Assembly (NCBI GenBank): GCA_947497175.1
Contig: CANMFM010000009.1
Coordinates: forward strand, 100,348-146,781
Source of the DNA: an uncultured Aquimarina sp.
Lineage (GTDB): Bacteria > Bacteroidota > Bacteroidia > Flavobacteriales > Flavobacteriaceae
Direction of reading: 5' to 3'
DNA: 46,434 bases
Part shown: one piece after another, positions 23,655 to 32,723 of the stretch
Numbering within the stretch: position 1 is the stretch's first letter
Layout: each line of letters begins with the position of its first letter
Position numbers and translations under genes: made by a program
Notes under the pieces: model-generated
The model's input: only the letters and a program-made list of their open reading frames with translations
The model's database searches: none
Told to the model about the DNA's origin: nothing

Positions 23655-25790
23655 ATGAGAACTTCATATATTATATTTTTATTATCACTTACTTTTGCAA
23701 CTTCATGTAAAAATAATAAAATGACGACACCAGACACCAAAATAGAGGCACCTGTTGCAGATAAAAAACCTATAAACCTTGAAAAACATGATGATGTTCG
23801 TGTTGATAATTATTTTTGGTTGAATGAACGAGAGAATCCTGAGGTGATCGATTATTTGGAGCGTGAGAATGATTACAATGATAAAATGACAGCGCATACC
23901 AAAGAATTTCAAGAAGCGCTTTTTGAAGAAATGAAAGGCCGTATTAAAGAGGACGATTCTTCAGTTCCTTACAAACTTAATGGGTATTGGTATATCACTC
24001 GATATGAAAAAGGAAAGGGCTATCCAATATATTCCAGGAAAAAAGAAACGTTAGATGCCAAGGAAGAGGTTTTGTTTGACTGTAATGAAGAGGCAAAAGG
24101 GCATAGCTATTTTAGAATGGTTGGTCTTAATATAAGTCCTGATAATACACACGTAGCATTTGGAGTCGATACAGTAAGTAGACGTAAATATACGATTAGG
24201 ATTAAGAATTTAGTAACAGGAGAGTTATATCCAGACAGTATAGAAACAACAACCGGTGGCAGCACATGGGCAGCAGATGGTAAAACTTTATTTTATACCA
24301 AAAAAGATGATGAAACGTTGCGGTCAGATAGAATATTTAGACATGTTCTGGGTACCGATACTGCAGAAGACGTCGAAGTTTATAACGAAACAGATGATAC
24401 CTTTAATACGTTTGTTTACAAAACAAAATCAAAAAAATACATAGTAATAGGTTCTAGTAGTACACTTACTTCAGAGTACAGGATTTTAAAAGCGGATGAT
24501 CCAAATGGAGAATTTAAAATTTTTCAACCCAGAATTAGAGGTTTAGAATATGGTATTGCTCACTATGGAGAGAACTTTTATGTACTTACGAATGCCGATG
24601 AGGCAACCAATTTTAAAATAATGAAAGTTTCTGAGAAAAATACTCATAAAGAAAACTGGGTAGATCTTATACCACATAGAGAAGATGTATTGGTAGAGGA
24701 TATAGAAATCTTTAAAGAGTATTATGTCATAAGCGAGAGAAGTAATGGTTTGAATAAGATTAATGTCAAAAGATGGGATGGTACGGCAGATTATTATTTA
24801 CCTTTTGATAACGAAACATATACAGCTTATGTAAGTACAAACCCTGATTTCGAAACAAATACACTTAGATACTCGTATAATTCTCTTACCACCCCTAATT
24901 CGGTGATTGATTTTGATATGAAAACCAAAGAGCAAGAGGTCAAAAAAGAGCAAGAGGTACTTGGGGGCAAATTTGATAAAAATAAGTATACTTCTGAAAG
25001 AGTATGGGCCACCGCTAATGATGGAACAAAGATTCCTGTGTCTATGGTTTATAGAAAAGGAATCGAAAAAAACGGACAAAATCCATTACTACAATACGGT
25101 TATGGATCATATGGTTCTACTATAGATCCTTATTTTTCTACGGTACGATTAAGTTTGCTCGATCGAGGGTTTATTTTTGCGATTGCTCATGTACGAGGAA
25201 GCGAATATTTAGGAAGATCTTGGTATGAAGAAGGAAAACTTTTGAAAAAGAAAAATACATTTACTGATTTTATTGACTGTTCTAAGTTTTTAATAGATCA
25301 AGAATATACTTCTGCCGATCATTTATATGCAATGGGAGGTTCTGCAGGAGGTTTGCTAATGGGTGCAGTTGTTAATATGGCTCCAGAGTTATATAATGGA
25401 GTAGTGGCCGGGGTTCCATTCGTAGACGTAGTTACTACAATGTTAGACGATAGTATACCTTTGACTACTGGTGAATATGATGAATGGGGTAATCCAAATG
25501 AAGAAATATACTATCAGTACATGAAATCATATTCTCCTTACGATAATGTTGTGGCTCAAGAATATCCAAATATGCTGATCACCACAGGACTGCATGATTC
25601 TCAAGTACAATATTGGGAACCAGCAAAATGGGTTGCTAAGCTTAGAGAATTAAAAACAGATGATCATGTATTATTATTACATACTAATATGGAGGCAGGT
25701 CATGGAGGTGCTTCGGGTAGGTTTGAAGCATTGAAAGAAATAGCCGAAGAATATGCATTTTTATTAGATTTGGAAGATATCAAAGATTAA
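23655..25790 (+). CDS. S9A prolyl oligopeptidase / oligopeptidase B-like lipoprotein
   Basis: A 711-residue serine peptidase cutting small peptides. N-terminal lipobox FATSC suggests an SPII lipoprotein in the outer or inner membrane. The beta-propeller covers about residues 50-420 (begins EKHDDVRVDNYFWLNERENPEV). The C-terminal alpha/beta-hydrolase contains the nucleophile motif GGSAGGLLMGAVVNM (Ser in GGSAGG), the acid Asp in TGLHDSQVQYWEPAKW and the catalytic His in NMEAGHGGASGRF. LARSWYEEGK-type S9A block appears as LGRSWYEEGKLLKKKNTFTDF. The family name oligopeptidase B (ptrB) fits the overall pattern, but specificity for basic residues was not tested here. Confidence 0.92.
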   Translation: MRTSYIIFLLSLTFATSCKNNKMTTPDTKIEAPVADKKPINLEKHDDVRVDNYFWLNERENPEVIDYLERENDYNDKMTAHTKEFQEALFEEMKGRIKEDDSSVPYKLNGYWYITRYEKGKGYPIYSRKKETLDAKEEVLFDCNEEAKGHSYFRMVGLNISPDNTHVAFGVDTVSRRKYTIRIKNLVTGELYPDSIETTTGGSTWAADGKTLFYTKKDDETLRSDRIFRHVLGTDTAEDVEVYNETDDTFNTFVYKTKSKKYIVIGSSSTLTSEYRILKADDPNGEFKIFQPRIRGLEYGIAHYGENFYVLTNADEATNFKIMKVSEKNTHKENWVDLIPHREDVLVEDIEIFKEYYVISERSNGLNKINVKRWDGTADYYLPFDNETYTAYVSTNPDFETNTLRYSYNSLTTPNSVIDFDMKTKEQEVKKEQEVLGGKFDKNKYTSERVWATANDGTKIPVSMVYRKGIEKNGQNPLLQYGYGSYGSTIDPYFSTVRLSLLDRGFIFAIAHVRGSEYLGRSWYEEGKLLKKKNTFTDFIDCSKFLIDQEYTSADHLYAMGGSAGGLLMGAVVNMAPELYNGVVAGVPFVDVVTTMLDDSIPLTTGEYDEWGNPNEEIYYQYMKSYSPYDNVVAQEYPNMLITTGLHDSQVQYWEPAKWVAKLRELKTDDHVLLLHTNMEAGHGGASGRFEALKEIAEEYAFLLDLEDIKD

Positions 25791-25880
25791 TTAAAAAAAA
25801 TAATGTAACTTCGTACCGTTTTTTGAAACAGGTCTAGTGGCCCCCAATTATAATCCACAACCCTGTTAAAACACAACTAT

Positions 25881-26921
25881 ATGAGAGAAAATATACAGGC
25901 TTATAATAATGTTTTAGAACTTATAGGTAACACCCCACTTGTAAAACTGAACAGAATTATGAAAGGCTTTCCCGGGAATTATTATGCCAAGATAGAATCT
26001 TTTAACCCCGGGCACTCTACAAAAGATAGAATTGCTCTTTACATAATCGAACAAGCTGAAAAAAAAGGTATTCTCAAGCCAGGAGATACGATTATTGAAA
26101 CTACCAGTGGTAATACTGGGTTTAGCCTTGCAATGGTAAGTGTGATAAAGGGATATGACTGTATTTTGGCAGTAAGCTCAAAATCTTCTAAAGATAAAAT
26201 AGCTATGCTCAAAAATATGGGGGCAAAGGTTTATGTTTGTCCGGCTCATGTTAGTGCAGATGATTCAAGATCTTACTATCAGGTAGCAAAGCGACTACAT
26301 GAAGAAATAAAAGGTTCAGTATACATAAACCAATACTTTAATGAATTGAATATTGATGCCCATTATAATTCTACCGGCCCAGAAATTTGGGAGCAGACTA
26401 ATGGACATCTTACTCATTTTGTTGCTTGCTGTGGAACCGGTGGCACAATATCTGGAACAGCAAGATATTTGAAGGAAAAAAATAAGGATATTCGAGTTTT
26501 AGGAATCGACGCTTACGGATCCGTTTTGAAAAAATATCATGAAACTAAAGAATTCGATCGTGAAGAAATATATCCATATCGAATCGAAGGATTAGGAAAA
26601 AACTTAATTCCTACAGCCACAGACTTTGAGGCTATTGATAAGTTTGAAAAAGTAAATGATGAGGATAGCGCGCATACTGCCAGAGAATTAGCAAGAACTG
26701 AAGGCTTGTTTCTTGGGTATACCAGTGGTGCAGCACTTCAAGGGATCAGGCAACTCGCAGCTCAAGGAGAATTTGATGAAAATAGTAACGTTATTGTCAT
26801 CTTGCCAGATCATGGTTCAAGATATATGAGTAAAGTTTTTAGTGATGATTGGATGATGGAACAAGGCTTTTTTGATAGCCAGCATGAAGTTGATGCTACT
26901 AAAGTTCAGTTTATTAAGTAA
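25881..26921 (+). CDS. Cysteine synthase-like PLP enzyme, possible cysteate synthase
   Basis: Fold-type II PLP enzyme of the cysteine synthase / cystathionine beta-synthase group, 346 residues. [13 protein letters not shown] opens it; the Schiff-base lysine is in [15 protein letters not shown], where ordinary CysK has NPGGSVKDR, a difference in the substrate-loop region. The phosphate cradle is [11 protein letters not shown] and [14 protein letters not shown] is the GTGGT loop. The C-terminal part ([15 protein letters not shown]) is normal. It lies 283 bp before an AONS-like acyltransferase. A cysteine-synthase homologue next to such an acyltransferase is what capnine/sulfonolipid synthesis needs (phosphoserine plus sulfite to cysteate). 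That role is inference; cysteine synthase is the conservative call. A strong terminator follows. Confidence 0.85.
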   Translation: MRENIQAYNNVLELIGNTPLVKLNRIMKGFPGNYYAKIESFNPGHSTKDRIALYIIEQAEKKGILKPGDTIIETTSGNTGFSLAMVSVIKGYDCILAVSSKSSKDKIAMLKNMGAKVYVCPAHVSADDSRSYYQVAKRLHEEIKGSVYINQYFNELNIDAHYNSTGPEIWEQTNGHLTHFVACCGTGGTISGTARYLKEKNKDIRVLGIDAYGSVLKKYHETKEFDREEIYPYRIEGLGKNLIPTATDFEAIDKFEKVNDEDSAHTARELARTEGLFLGYTSGAALQGIRQLAAQGEFDENSNVIVILPDHGSRYMSKVFSDDWMMEQGFFDSQHEVDATKVQFIK

Positions 26922-26944
26922 AAAACATAGAAGACTGAAAGATT

Positions 26945-26979
26945 AAATGCATTTGATCGCTGATCAAATGCATTTTTTT
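26945..26979 (+). terminator. Rho-independent terminator of the cysteine synthase-like gene
   Basis: Fourteen-bp perfect stem AAATGCATTTGATC / GATCAAATGCATTT (26945-26958, 26962-26975), loop GCT, then Ts. Confidence 0.9.
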
Positions 26980-27204
26980 ATACCATTTTTTAAATACAAA
27001 TACTGGAAAACGTCAACCAAAGGTGTGTTTGGTTACTTTTTAATCATTAAATTAACAGAAAACATTAGTATATTCGATTATTTCAGAGGATTGAGATAAT
27101 GATTTGTTAAAATGAAACTTTGTAAAAGTCAATTTAAATATAATTATGTCATCAAATCAATTTTCCGTATTTTCGCACACTTATAAGAAACAAATTTTTG
27201 ATAG

Positions 27205-28464
27205 ATGAGAGATTTATTTGATAAAATTTATAAAGACAAAGGGCCATTAGGAAAATGGGCAGATCAGGCAGAGGGATATTTTGTTTTTCCGAAATTAGAA
27301 GGACCTATATCAAATAGAATGAAGTTTCAAGGAAGAGAGGTGATCACTTGGAGTATTAATGATTATTTGGGATTAGCTAATAAAGAAGAGATTCGTAAGG
27401 TTGATGCTGAGGCTGCGGCCAATTATGGTTCGGCTTATCCGATGGGAGCAAGAATGATGAGTGGTCATACTGATTTACATGAACAACTTCAGAATGAACT
27501 TGCAGAATTTGTTGATAAAGAAGCGGCTTATTTATTAAACTTTGGTTACCAGGGAATGGTCTCTACCATTGATGCGCTGGTAAGTAAAGATGATATTATT
27601 GTATATGACGTAGATGCACATGCATGTATTATTGATGGAGTAAGACTACATCAGGGTAAACGATATACCTATCGTCATAATGATATAGAGAGTATCGAAA
27701 AAAACCTAATGCGTGCTACTAAAATGGCCGAAAAGACAGGAGGGGGTATATTACTAATCTCTGAAGGTGTCTTTGGGATGAGAGGAGAGCAAGGAAGATT
27801 GAAAGAAATAGTAGCTCTAAAAGCAAAATATAACTTTAGACTTTTTGTAGATGATGCTCATGGATTTGGTACATTAGGAAAAACTGGAGCAGGAACAGGT
27901 GAGGAGCAAGGAGTACAAGATCAGATAGATGTGTATTTTGCAACTTTTGCCAAATCTATGGCCAGTACTGGAGCTTTTATCGCTGCAGATCAAGAAATTA
28001 TAGATTACTTAAAATATAATTTACGTTCTCAGATGTTTGCAAAATCATTGCAAATGCAATTAGTAGTTGGTGCTTTAAAACGTTTGGATATGCTTCGAAC
28101 CATGCCAGAACTTAAGGCTAAATTATGGGAAAACGTAAATGCATTGCAAAATGGATTAAGGGATAGAGGTTTTGACCTGGGAACTACACAAAGTTGTGTT
28201 ACGCCCGTTTATTTGAAAGGGAGTATTCCTGAAGCTATGGCTTTAGTAAAAGATCTTAGAGAAAATCATGGTATTTTCTGTTCGATTGTGGTGTATCCGG
28301 TTATTCCGAAGGGGTTGATCTTACTACGACTGATCCCAACGGCATCTCATACAATGCAAGATATCGAAGAAACATTAGTTGCATTTTCTGCAATACGTGA
28401 ACGACTGGAAAGTGGAATCTATAAGCGCATGTCTGCAGCTGTTGCCGCTGCAATGGGCGAATAA
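27205..28464 (+). CDS. AONS/SPT-like PLP acyltransferase, probable cysteate acyltransferase of sulfonolipid synthesis
   Basis: Alpha-oxoamine synthase family enzyme of 419 residues (BioF, Kbl, SPT group), joining an acyl thioester to an amino acid. Key parts: NDYLGLANKEEIRKV (~50), GARMMSGHTDLHEQLQNELA (~92), the PLP-ring region VYDVDAHACIIDG, EGVFGMRGEQGRLKE, FVDDAHGFGTLG (Asp, His) and the Schiff-base lysine in TFAKSMASTGAF (~252). The long N-terminal MRDLFDKIYKDKGPLGKWADQ and the EGVFGMRG block differ from BioF. In Flavobacterium the sulfonolipid capnine is made by an enzyme of this type acting on cysteate, and the cysteine-synthase-like neighbour fits. KBL or serine palmitoyltransferase remain possible. 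Confidence 0.85.
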   Translation: MRDLFDKIYKDKGPLGKWADQAEGYFVFPKLEGPISNRMKFQGREVITWSINDYLGLANKEEIRKVDAEAAANYGSAYPMGARMMSGHTDLHEQLQNELAEFVDKEAAYLLNFGYQGMVSTIDALVSKDDIIVYDVDAHACIIDGVRLHQGKRYTYRHNDIESIEKNLMRATKMAEKTGGGILLISEGVFGMRGEQGRLKEIVALKAKYNFRLFVDDAHGFGTLGKTGAGTGEEQGVQDQIDVYFATFAKSMASTGAFIAADQEIIDYLKYNLRSQMFAKSLQMQLVVGALKRLDMLRTMPELKAKLWENVNALQNGLRDRGFDLGTTQSCVTPVYLKGSIPEAMALVKDLRENHGIFCSIVVYPVIPKGLILLRLIPTASHTMQDIEETLVAFSAIRERLESGIYKRMSAAVAAAMGE

Positions 28465-28490
28465 GTCGTAAACCCCACACATTAAAATAA

Positions 28491-28520
28491 AAAAAATCCG
28501 CTGTATAAGCGGATTTTTTT
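28491..28520. terminator. Bidirectional terminator between the acyltransferase and lpd
   Basis: Stem ATCCGCT / AGCGGAT (28496-28502, 28508-28514), loop GTATA, A6 before and T7 after. Serves two convergent genes. Confidence 0.9.
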
Positions 28521-28534
28521 GTGAATATACTTTT

Positions 28535-29926
28535 TTATAGATGAATGACTTCATCATATGCATCAGCTACTGCCTCCATAACGGCTTCACTCATTGTTGG
28601 ATGAGGGTGTATTGCTTTTAATACTTCATGCCCGGTAGTTTCTAATTTTCTACCCAGAACCGCTTCTGCAATCATATCTGTTACTCCGGCACCAATCATA
28701 TGGCAACCTAACCATTCTCCATACTTAGCATCAAATATGACTTTTACAAAACCATCTTTAGTACCAGCAGCACTAGCTTTCCCAGACGCAGAGAAAGGAA
28801 ATTTACCCACCTTGATGTCATAGCCAGCTTCTTGAGCTTGTTTTTCGGTCATACCCACACTCGCTATTTCTGGAGTGGCATATGTACATCCAGGGATATT
28901 GCCATAATCAATAGCCTCGACATGCATCCCAGCAATTTTTTCTACGCAAGTAATCCCTTCTGCTGATGCAACGTGGGCTAGTGCTGGCCCTGCAACTACA
29001 TCACCAATAGCGTACACACCAGGAATATTGGTTTGATACCAGTCATTTACCACAATTTTATCCTTATCGGTAGCAATTCCCAGTTCTTCTAATCCTATGT
29101 TTTCTATATTTGTTTTTATTCCTACGGCGGATAAAACAATATCAGCTTCAAGAACCTCTTCGCCTTTTTTAGTTTTTACAGTTGCCTTTACAGTATCACC
29201 ACTAGTATCTACACTTTCTACCGAAGAATTAGTCATTACTTTAATCCCTGCTTTTTTGAAATTACGTTCAAATTGTTTAGACACTTCTTCGTCTTCTAAA
29301 GGAACAAGATTAGGTAAAAATTCAACGATAGTAACTTCTGTACCCATTGCATTGTAAAAGTGAGCAAATTCAACACCTATAGCACCAGAACCTACTACAA
29401 TCATTTTCTTTGGTTGAGATGTTAGCGTCATTGCTTCTCTATAGCCAATTACTTTTTTGCCATCTTGAGGTAAATTCGGTAATTCTCGTGATCTGGCACC
29501 AGTAGCAATAATGATATGTTTTGCTTCATAATCTGTGGCTTTGCCATCATTATCAGTGACGGTTACCTTATTATTTGCCTTTAATTTTCCAAAGCCTTCT
29601 ATCACATCTATTTTATTCTTTTTCATTAAGAACTGCACACCTTTGCTCATTCCGTCTGCTACACCACGGCTACGTTTTACTACGGCATCAAAATCCTTGT
29701 CGAATTTTTCAACGGTAAGGCCGTAATCTGAAGCATGTTTAAGATATTCGAATACCTGAGCACTTTTTAATAGGGCTTTGGTAGGGATACAACCCCAATT
29801 TAAGCATACGCCCCCCAGGCTTTCTTTTTCTACAACTGCAGTTTTAAATCCTAATTGTGAAGCTCTGATTGCGGTTACATAACCACCAGGACCACTTCCT
29901 AAAACAATGATATCATATGTGCTCAT
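28535..29926 (-). CDS. lpd: Dihydrolipoyl dehydrogenase
   Basis: E3 subunit of pyruvate, oxoglutarate and glycine-cleavage complexes: reoxidises dihydrolipoyl groups with NAD+ through FAD and a redox disulfide. I start at 29926 (MSTYDIIVLGSGPGGYV); the in-frame ATG at 29950 adds eight residues. FAD motif GSGPGGYVTAIRA, redox pair in ESLGGVCLNWGCIPTKALL (CxxxxC), NAD motif VVGSGAIGVEFAHFY, VYAIGDVVAGPALAHVASAEG, and the C-terminal active base in AIHPHPTMSEAVMEA (His-x-His-Pro). 463 residues, normal. It is a single gene here, without the E1/E2 genes. Confidence 0.97.
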   Translation of the reverse strand: MSTYDIIVLGSGPGGYVTAIRASQLGFKTAVVEKESLGGVCLNWGCIPTKALLKSAQVFEYLKHASDYGLTVEKFDKDFDAVVKRSRGVADGMSKGVQFLMKKNKIDVIEGFGKLKANNKVTVTDNDGKATDYEAKHIIIATGARSRELPNLPQDGKKVIGYREAMTLTSQPKKMIVVGSGAIGVEFAHFYNAMGTEVTIVEFLPNLVPLEDEEVSKQFERNFKKAGIKVMTNSSVESVDTSGDTVKATVKTKKGEEVLEADIVLSAVGIKTNIENIGLEELGIATDKDKIVVNDWYQTNIPGVYAIGDVVAGPALAHVASAEGITCVEKIAGMHVEAIDYGNIPGCTYATPEIASVGMTEKQAQEAGYDIKVGKFPFSASGKASAAGTKDGFVKVIFDAKYGEWLGCHMIGAGVTDMIAEAVLGRKLETTGHEVLKAIHPHPTMSEAVMEAVADAYDEVIHL

Positions 29927-30030
29927 AAATGTCGATTTTTTTGAAGTCACGAATTTAAGGATAATTCGGCTAACCTGAAAAGGAATTAAGTATTCCCTAA
30001 GAATATGGATGATGCCAAGCCGTGAAATAA

Positions 30031-30063
30031 AAAAACACTATCTGTGGGATAGTGTTAATTTTT
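30031..30063 (-). terminator. Terminator of the collagen-like lipoprotein gene
   Basis: Stem AACACTATC / GATAGTGTT (30034-30042, 30048-30056), minus-strand T run in the flank (A run 30027-30035). Confidence 0.75.
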
Positions 30064-30098
30064 AATATTATGATACTAGTATTTCAAAGATCAGTTGA

Positions 30099-30620
30099 TT
30101 AATTAAATTCTAAATTTAATGCACTTTGTACAGCATTAAAATCATTTAGATCTATATCTAGGTTTTGTGCTTGTTCTGATGGAATAATTACAATTCTGAA
30201 TTTTTGGTTGTTTGTAAATTCAGGACCCACAAGATTTGCGTCAGGAACGTCAAATTCTAAAATAATATCTACATCTCCGATGGTAAAGTCGAATCGATAA
30301 TACAGAAAGCCTTCTACAGCGCCTGTAGTATCATTAAAAAAGAATACGGATCCTGTAGGTAATGGCTCCCAGACTTCTAGTCCTTCATCTATTCGGTCTA
30401 AACGATATACCAAAACTACATCATCATTACCAATATTTGGGTCTAAAAAAACACGTTCTACAAATTGATTTGAAACACCGAAGTTTACATTGTCAATTTC
30501 TAAAGTTTCTGCTACAAAAATGCTTCCAGGTTCGCCTTGAGGTCCAGGAGGTCCCTGATCTCCTTCACATGAAGAGAATAGAATGATAGATACGCTAAGT
30601 AAAAAAAGAATCTTTTTCAT
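30099..30620 (-). CDS. Lipoprotein with short collagen-like segment
   Basis: 173 residues. SPII signal with lipobox LFSSC (Cys18), directly followed by a collagen-like run EGDQGPPGPQGEPGS: about four Gly-x-y triplets, then a folded region of unknown family with beta-rich pattern (VVLVYRLDRIDEGLEVWEPLPTG and FLYYRFDFTIGDVDIILEFDV) ending NAVQSALNLEFN. Four triplets is too few for a stable triple helix by itself. Similar 'collagen-like lipoprotein' proteins occur in Bacteroidota, and the tail fold may be a beta-sandwich. No relevant neighbour. Confidence 0.8.
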   Translation of the reverse strand: MKKILFLLSVSIILFSSCEGDQGPPGPQGEPGSIFVAETLEIDNVNFGVSNQFVERVFLDPNIGNDDVVLVYRLDRIDEGLEVWEPLPTGSVFFFNDTTGAVEGFLYYRFDFTIGDVDIILEFDVPDANLVGPEFTNNQKFRIVIIPSEQAQNLDIDLNDFNAVQSALNLEFN

Positions 30621-30737
30621 AAATATTAATTATTTGTTGTGAATTTACTCGAAAATCAAGGTTGAACGCTCCAAAACTTACCTCAAAATAAAAATAATTT
30701 TTCAATCAATGCCCAGCGGGCTTGCCTAAGTGTTATT

Positions 30738-31133
30738 TTATTTTTTGTCAAAACCTATACTTACTGAGTTTACACAGTATCGTTGACCGGTTTGTGTTGG
30801 TCCGTCATTAAATATATGCCCTAAATGACTTCCGCAGTTCGTGCATAGTATCTCGGTTCTAATCATGCCATGTGATGTGTCTTTAATGTATTCAACATTA
30901 CCGTCTATAGATTTATCAAAACTAGGCCAGCCGCAACCAGAATCAAACTTAGTACTGCTTTTGAATAAAGGTGTGTTACACGCCTTACATGTATATATTC
31001 CTTCTTCAAAATGCATATTATACTCACCGGTAAATGGTCTCTCGGTTCCTTTTTGTCTAAGAACTCTATATTCTTCCTCGCTGAGCTGAGATTTCCATTC
31101 GGCTTCAGATTTTTGTACGGGATATTTACTCAT
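30738..31133 (-). CDS. msrB: Peptide methionine (R)-S-oxide reductase, cytoplasmic form
   Basis: Reduces methionine-R-sulfoxide in proteins. 131 residues, no signal peptide. The zinc-site pairs are CKACN and CTNCG; the catalytic Cys is in QRYCVNSVSIGF. YRVLRQKGTERPFTGEYN and GCGWPSFDKSI are the family landmarks. It overlaps the 3' end of the second msrB gene by 8 bp (31126-31133), so the two are translationally coupled, with the lipoprotein form first in the transcript. Confidence 0.95.
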   Translation of the reverse strand: MSKYPVQKSEAEWKSQLSEEEYRVLRQKGTERPFTGEYNMHFEEGIYTCKACNTPLFKSSTKFDSGCGWPSFDKSIDGNVEYIKDTSHGMIRTEILCTNCGSHLGHIFNDGPTQTGQRYCVNSVSIGFDKK

Positions 31134-31620
31134 TTTTTGATTCTTTAGGGATAAAAATTAAGGCATCTCCATTAATACAATGTCTCATTCCGGTTGTTTC
31201 TCTTGGTCCATCATTAAAAACATGTCCCAAATGTCCCCCGCATGTGTTGCACAATACTTCGGTACGAGCATACCCTAGTTTATGATCTACATCCTTTTCT
31301 ACATTTCCTTTGACCGCTCGATCAAAACTAGGCCAGCCTGTACCACTATCAAATTTATATTTACTTTCATATAAGGGTGTATTACATGCCGCACAATGAA
31401 AAGTACCAGCTGCATATATTTTATTTAATGGACTAGAGAATGGCCTTTCTGTTCCTGCCTGTCTTAAAATGTAATACTGATCAGATGTAAGAATTTTTTT
31501 CCACTCAGCTTTAGACTTTGAGACCGTATAGGCCTTTTGCTCTTTTTTTGACTCCTGTTGAGCAGTACCTGTACAACTAATAACCATAGCTACAAGGAGT
31601 AAAAATATTAATTGTTTCAT
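31126..31620 (-). CDS. msrB: Peptide methionine (R)-S-oxide reductase, lipoprotein form
   Basis: 164 residues: a signal with lipobox VISC (Cys16) and a linker of polar residues precede the MsrB domain (ERPFSSPLN, CAACN, GTGWPSFDRAV, CNTCGGHLGHVFNDGPRE, catalytic RHCINGDAL). The Cys-lipid anchor should place it on the periplasmic face of a membrane, where it repairs oxidised envelope proteins. It is the upstream gene of a two-gene msrB operon, with the cytoplasmic paralogue starting inside its 3' end. Such a duplication with different compartments is unusual and looks like subfunctionalisation. Confidence 0.92.
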   Translation of the reverse strand: MKQLIFLLLVAMVISCTGTAQQESKKEQKAYTVSKSKAEWKKILTSDQYYILRQAGTERPFSSPLNKIYAAGTFHCAACNTPLYESKYKFDSGTGWPSFDRAVKGNVEKDVDHKLGYARTEVLCNTCGGHLGHVFNDGPRETTGMRHCINGDALIFIPKESKNE

Positions 31621-31681
31621 AGGTTTAGCTTTTTTATTTCTATATAGTCGTACAAACTTCTTACAAATAACGTATCAAGAA

Positions 31682-32551
31682 TTATTCCAAAATAAATTTT
31701 ACAATTTTAGAAATAACCTCCTCGTTACCCAGAATTTTGCGATGACCTAGTTTTTCGGTAAATAATAATTCTCCTTTTTCTAATTCTTCAGCGATTTCAA
31801 GAGCAGCACTATAATGAACATCTACGTCATTTTTATCGTGTATGACCAAGGTAGGTATTTTAACTCCTTTAGCTGATGCTGCCCCTGAATAATTATTAAG
31901 ATCTTCTCCATATCTTTTATCAAAATAAGACTTTAAAAGTGTAGCCACTTTAGGACCAAGCTGAAGATTATGCGTGAAATTTTTTGTTACTGCTGTTATG
32001 CTATTGGCAGTACCAATGATGACCAATTTTTTAATTTTTAAACCAAATTTAGTCGTTCTAAGTAAAGACATACCACCAAGAGAATGCCCTATAGCGGCTT
32101 CAAATGGCCCGTAATTTTGTTCTAAATGATATATGACTTCAAGAAAATGCGGCAGAATTGTTCTTTTTCCAGGGGATTTACCATGAGCAGGAGCATCAAA
32201 ACTTACGGTGCTATATCCTTGTTCTAATAATCGATCAGCAATTTTTGAAAGTTGAGTACCACTACCAGACCATCCATGCACTAATAATACTTTCTTATCT
32301 GATTGGCCATATTCATAAACCATGACCTCCCGGTTAATTTTTTTTATGTGAACTCGCGTTTTTTTACTTTTTTCGAACATCGGTTTTTCTCGTTCGGGCA
32401 TCTCATAACTAAAAGGAGTTAAAAACATTCGTGCCGCAAACCTTGAAGCAAGAAACGGGGATACCCAATTTAGTATTTTTCCGGTAAGTAGTATCGATTT
32501 AGGAACTAAAAGCGCTTGAATTGGAATTGAATCTTTATCCGATGTATTCAT
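31682..32551 (-). CDS. Alpha/beta hydrolase
   Basis: A 289-residue serine hydrolase of the alpha/beta fold. The oxyanion strand VLLVHGWSGSGTQL (~90), FDAPAHGKSPGKRT, nucleophile elbow IGHSLGGMSLLR (GHSLGG, Ser ~165), the acid in VIHDKNDVDVHYS and the catalytic His in EKLGHRKILGN are all present. A cap region lies between residues ~195 and 230. An N-terminal extension of ~65 residues with hydrophobic and basic stretches may associate with the membrane. Substrate unknown (lipase, esterase or haloalkane-type). Confidence 0.85.
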   Translation of the reverse strand: MNTSDKDSIPIQALLVPKSILLTGKILNWVSPFLASRFAARMFLTPFSYEMPEREKPMFEKSKKTRVHIKKINREVMVYEYGQSDKKVLLVHGWSGSGTQLSKIADRLLEQGYSTVSFDAPAHGKSPGKRTILPHFLEVIYHLEQNYGPFEAAIGHSLGGMSLLRTTKFGLKIKKLVIIGTANSITAVTKNFTHNLQLGPKVATLLKSYFDKRYGEDLNNYSGAASAKGVKIPTLVIHDKNDVDVHYSAALEIAEELEKGELLFTEKLGHRKILGNEEVISKIVKFILE

Positions 32552-32692
32552 TAATTATAGTTAGAAATTTACATCTCAAAATTAACATAACATCAGGTTT
32601 TGAATCAAGGAATTATGAATAATTAACATTTTATATCACCAATCGAAAAAAATATATTTCGACAATTGTTTCGTATAACCTCTTAAAGTGTT

Positions 32693-32700
32693 TAATTTTG
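32693..32700 (+). promoter_or_regulatory. Candidate -7 box of the helicase gene
   Basis: Exact TAnnTTTG (TAATTTTG) 24 bp before the ATG. A TTG lies at 32666-32668 with a 24-bp spacer, slightly long. Confidence 0.4.
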
Positions 32701-32723
32701 TAGCTTATTTTTAAGAAAACCTA

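Noticed and set aside
30700..30735. GCCC/GGGC hairpin between msrB and the collagen-like gene
   Set aside because: The stem is only four base pairs and there is no T run.
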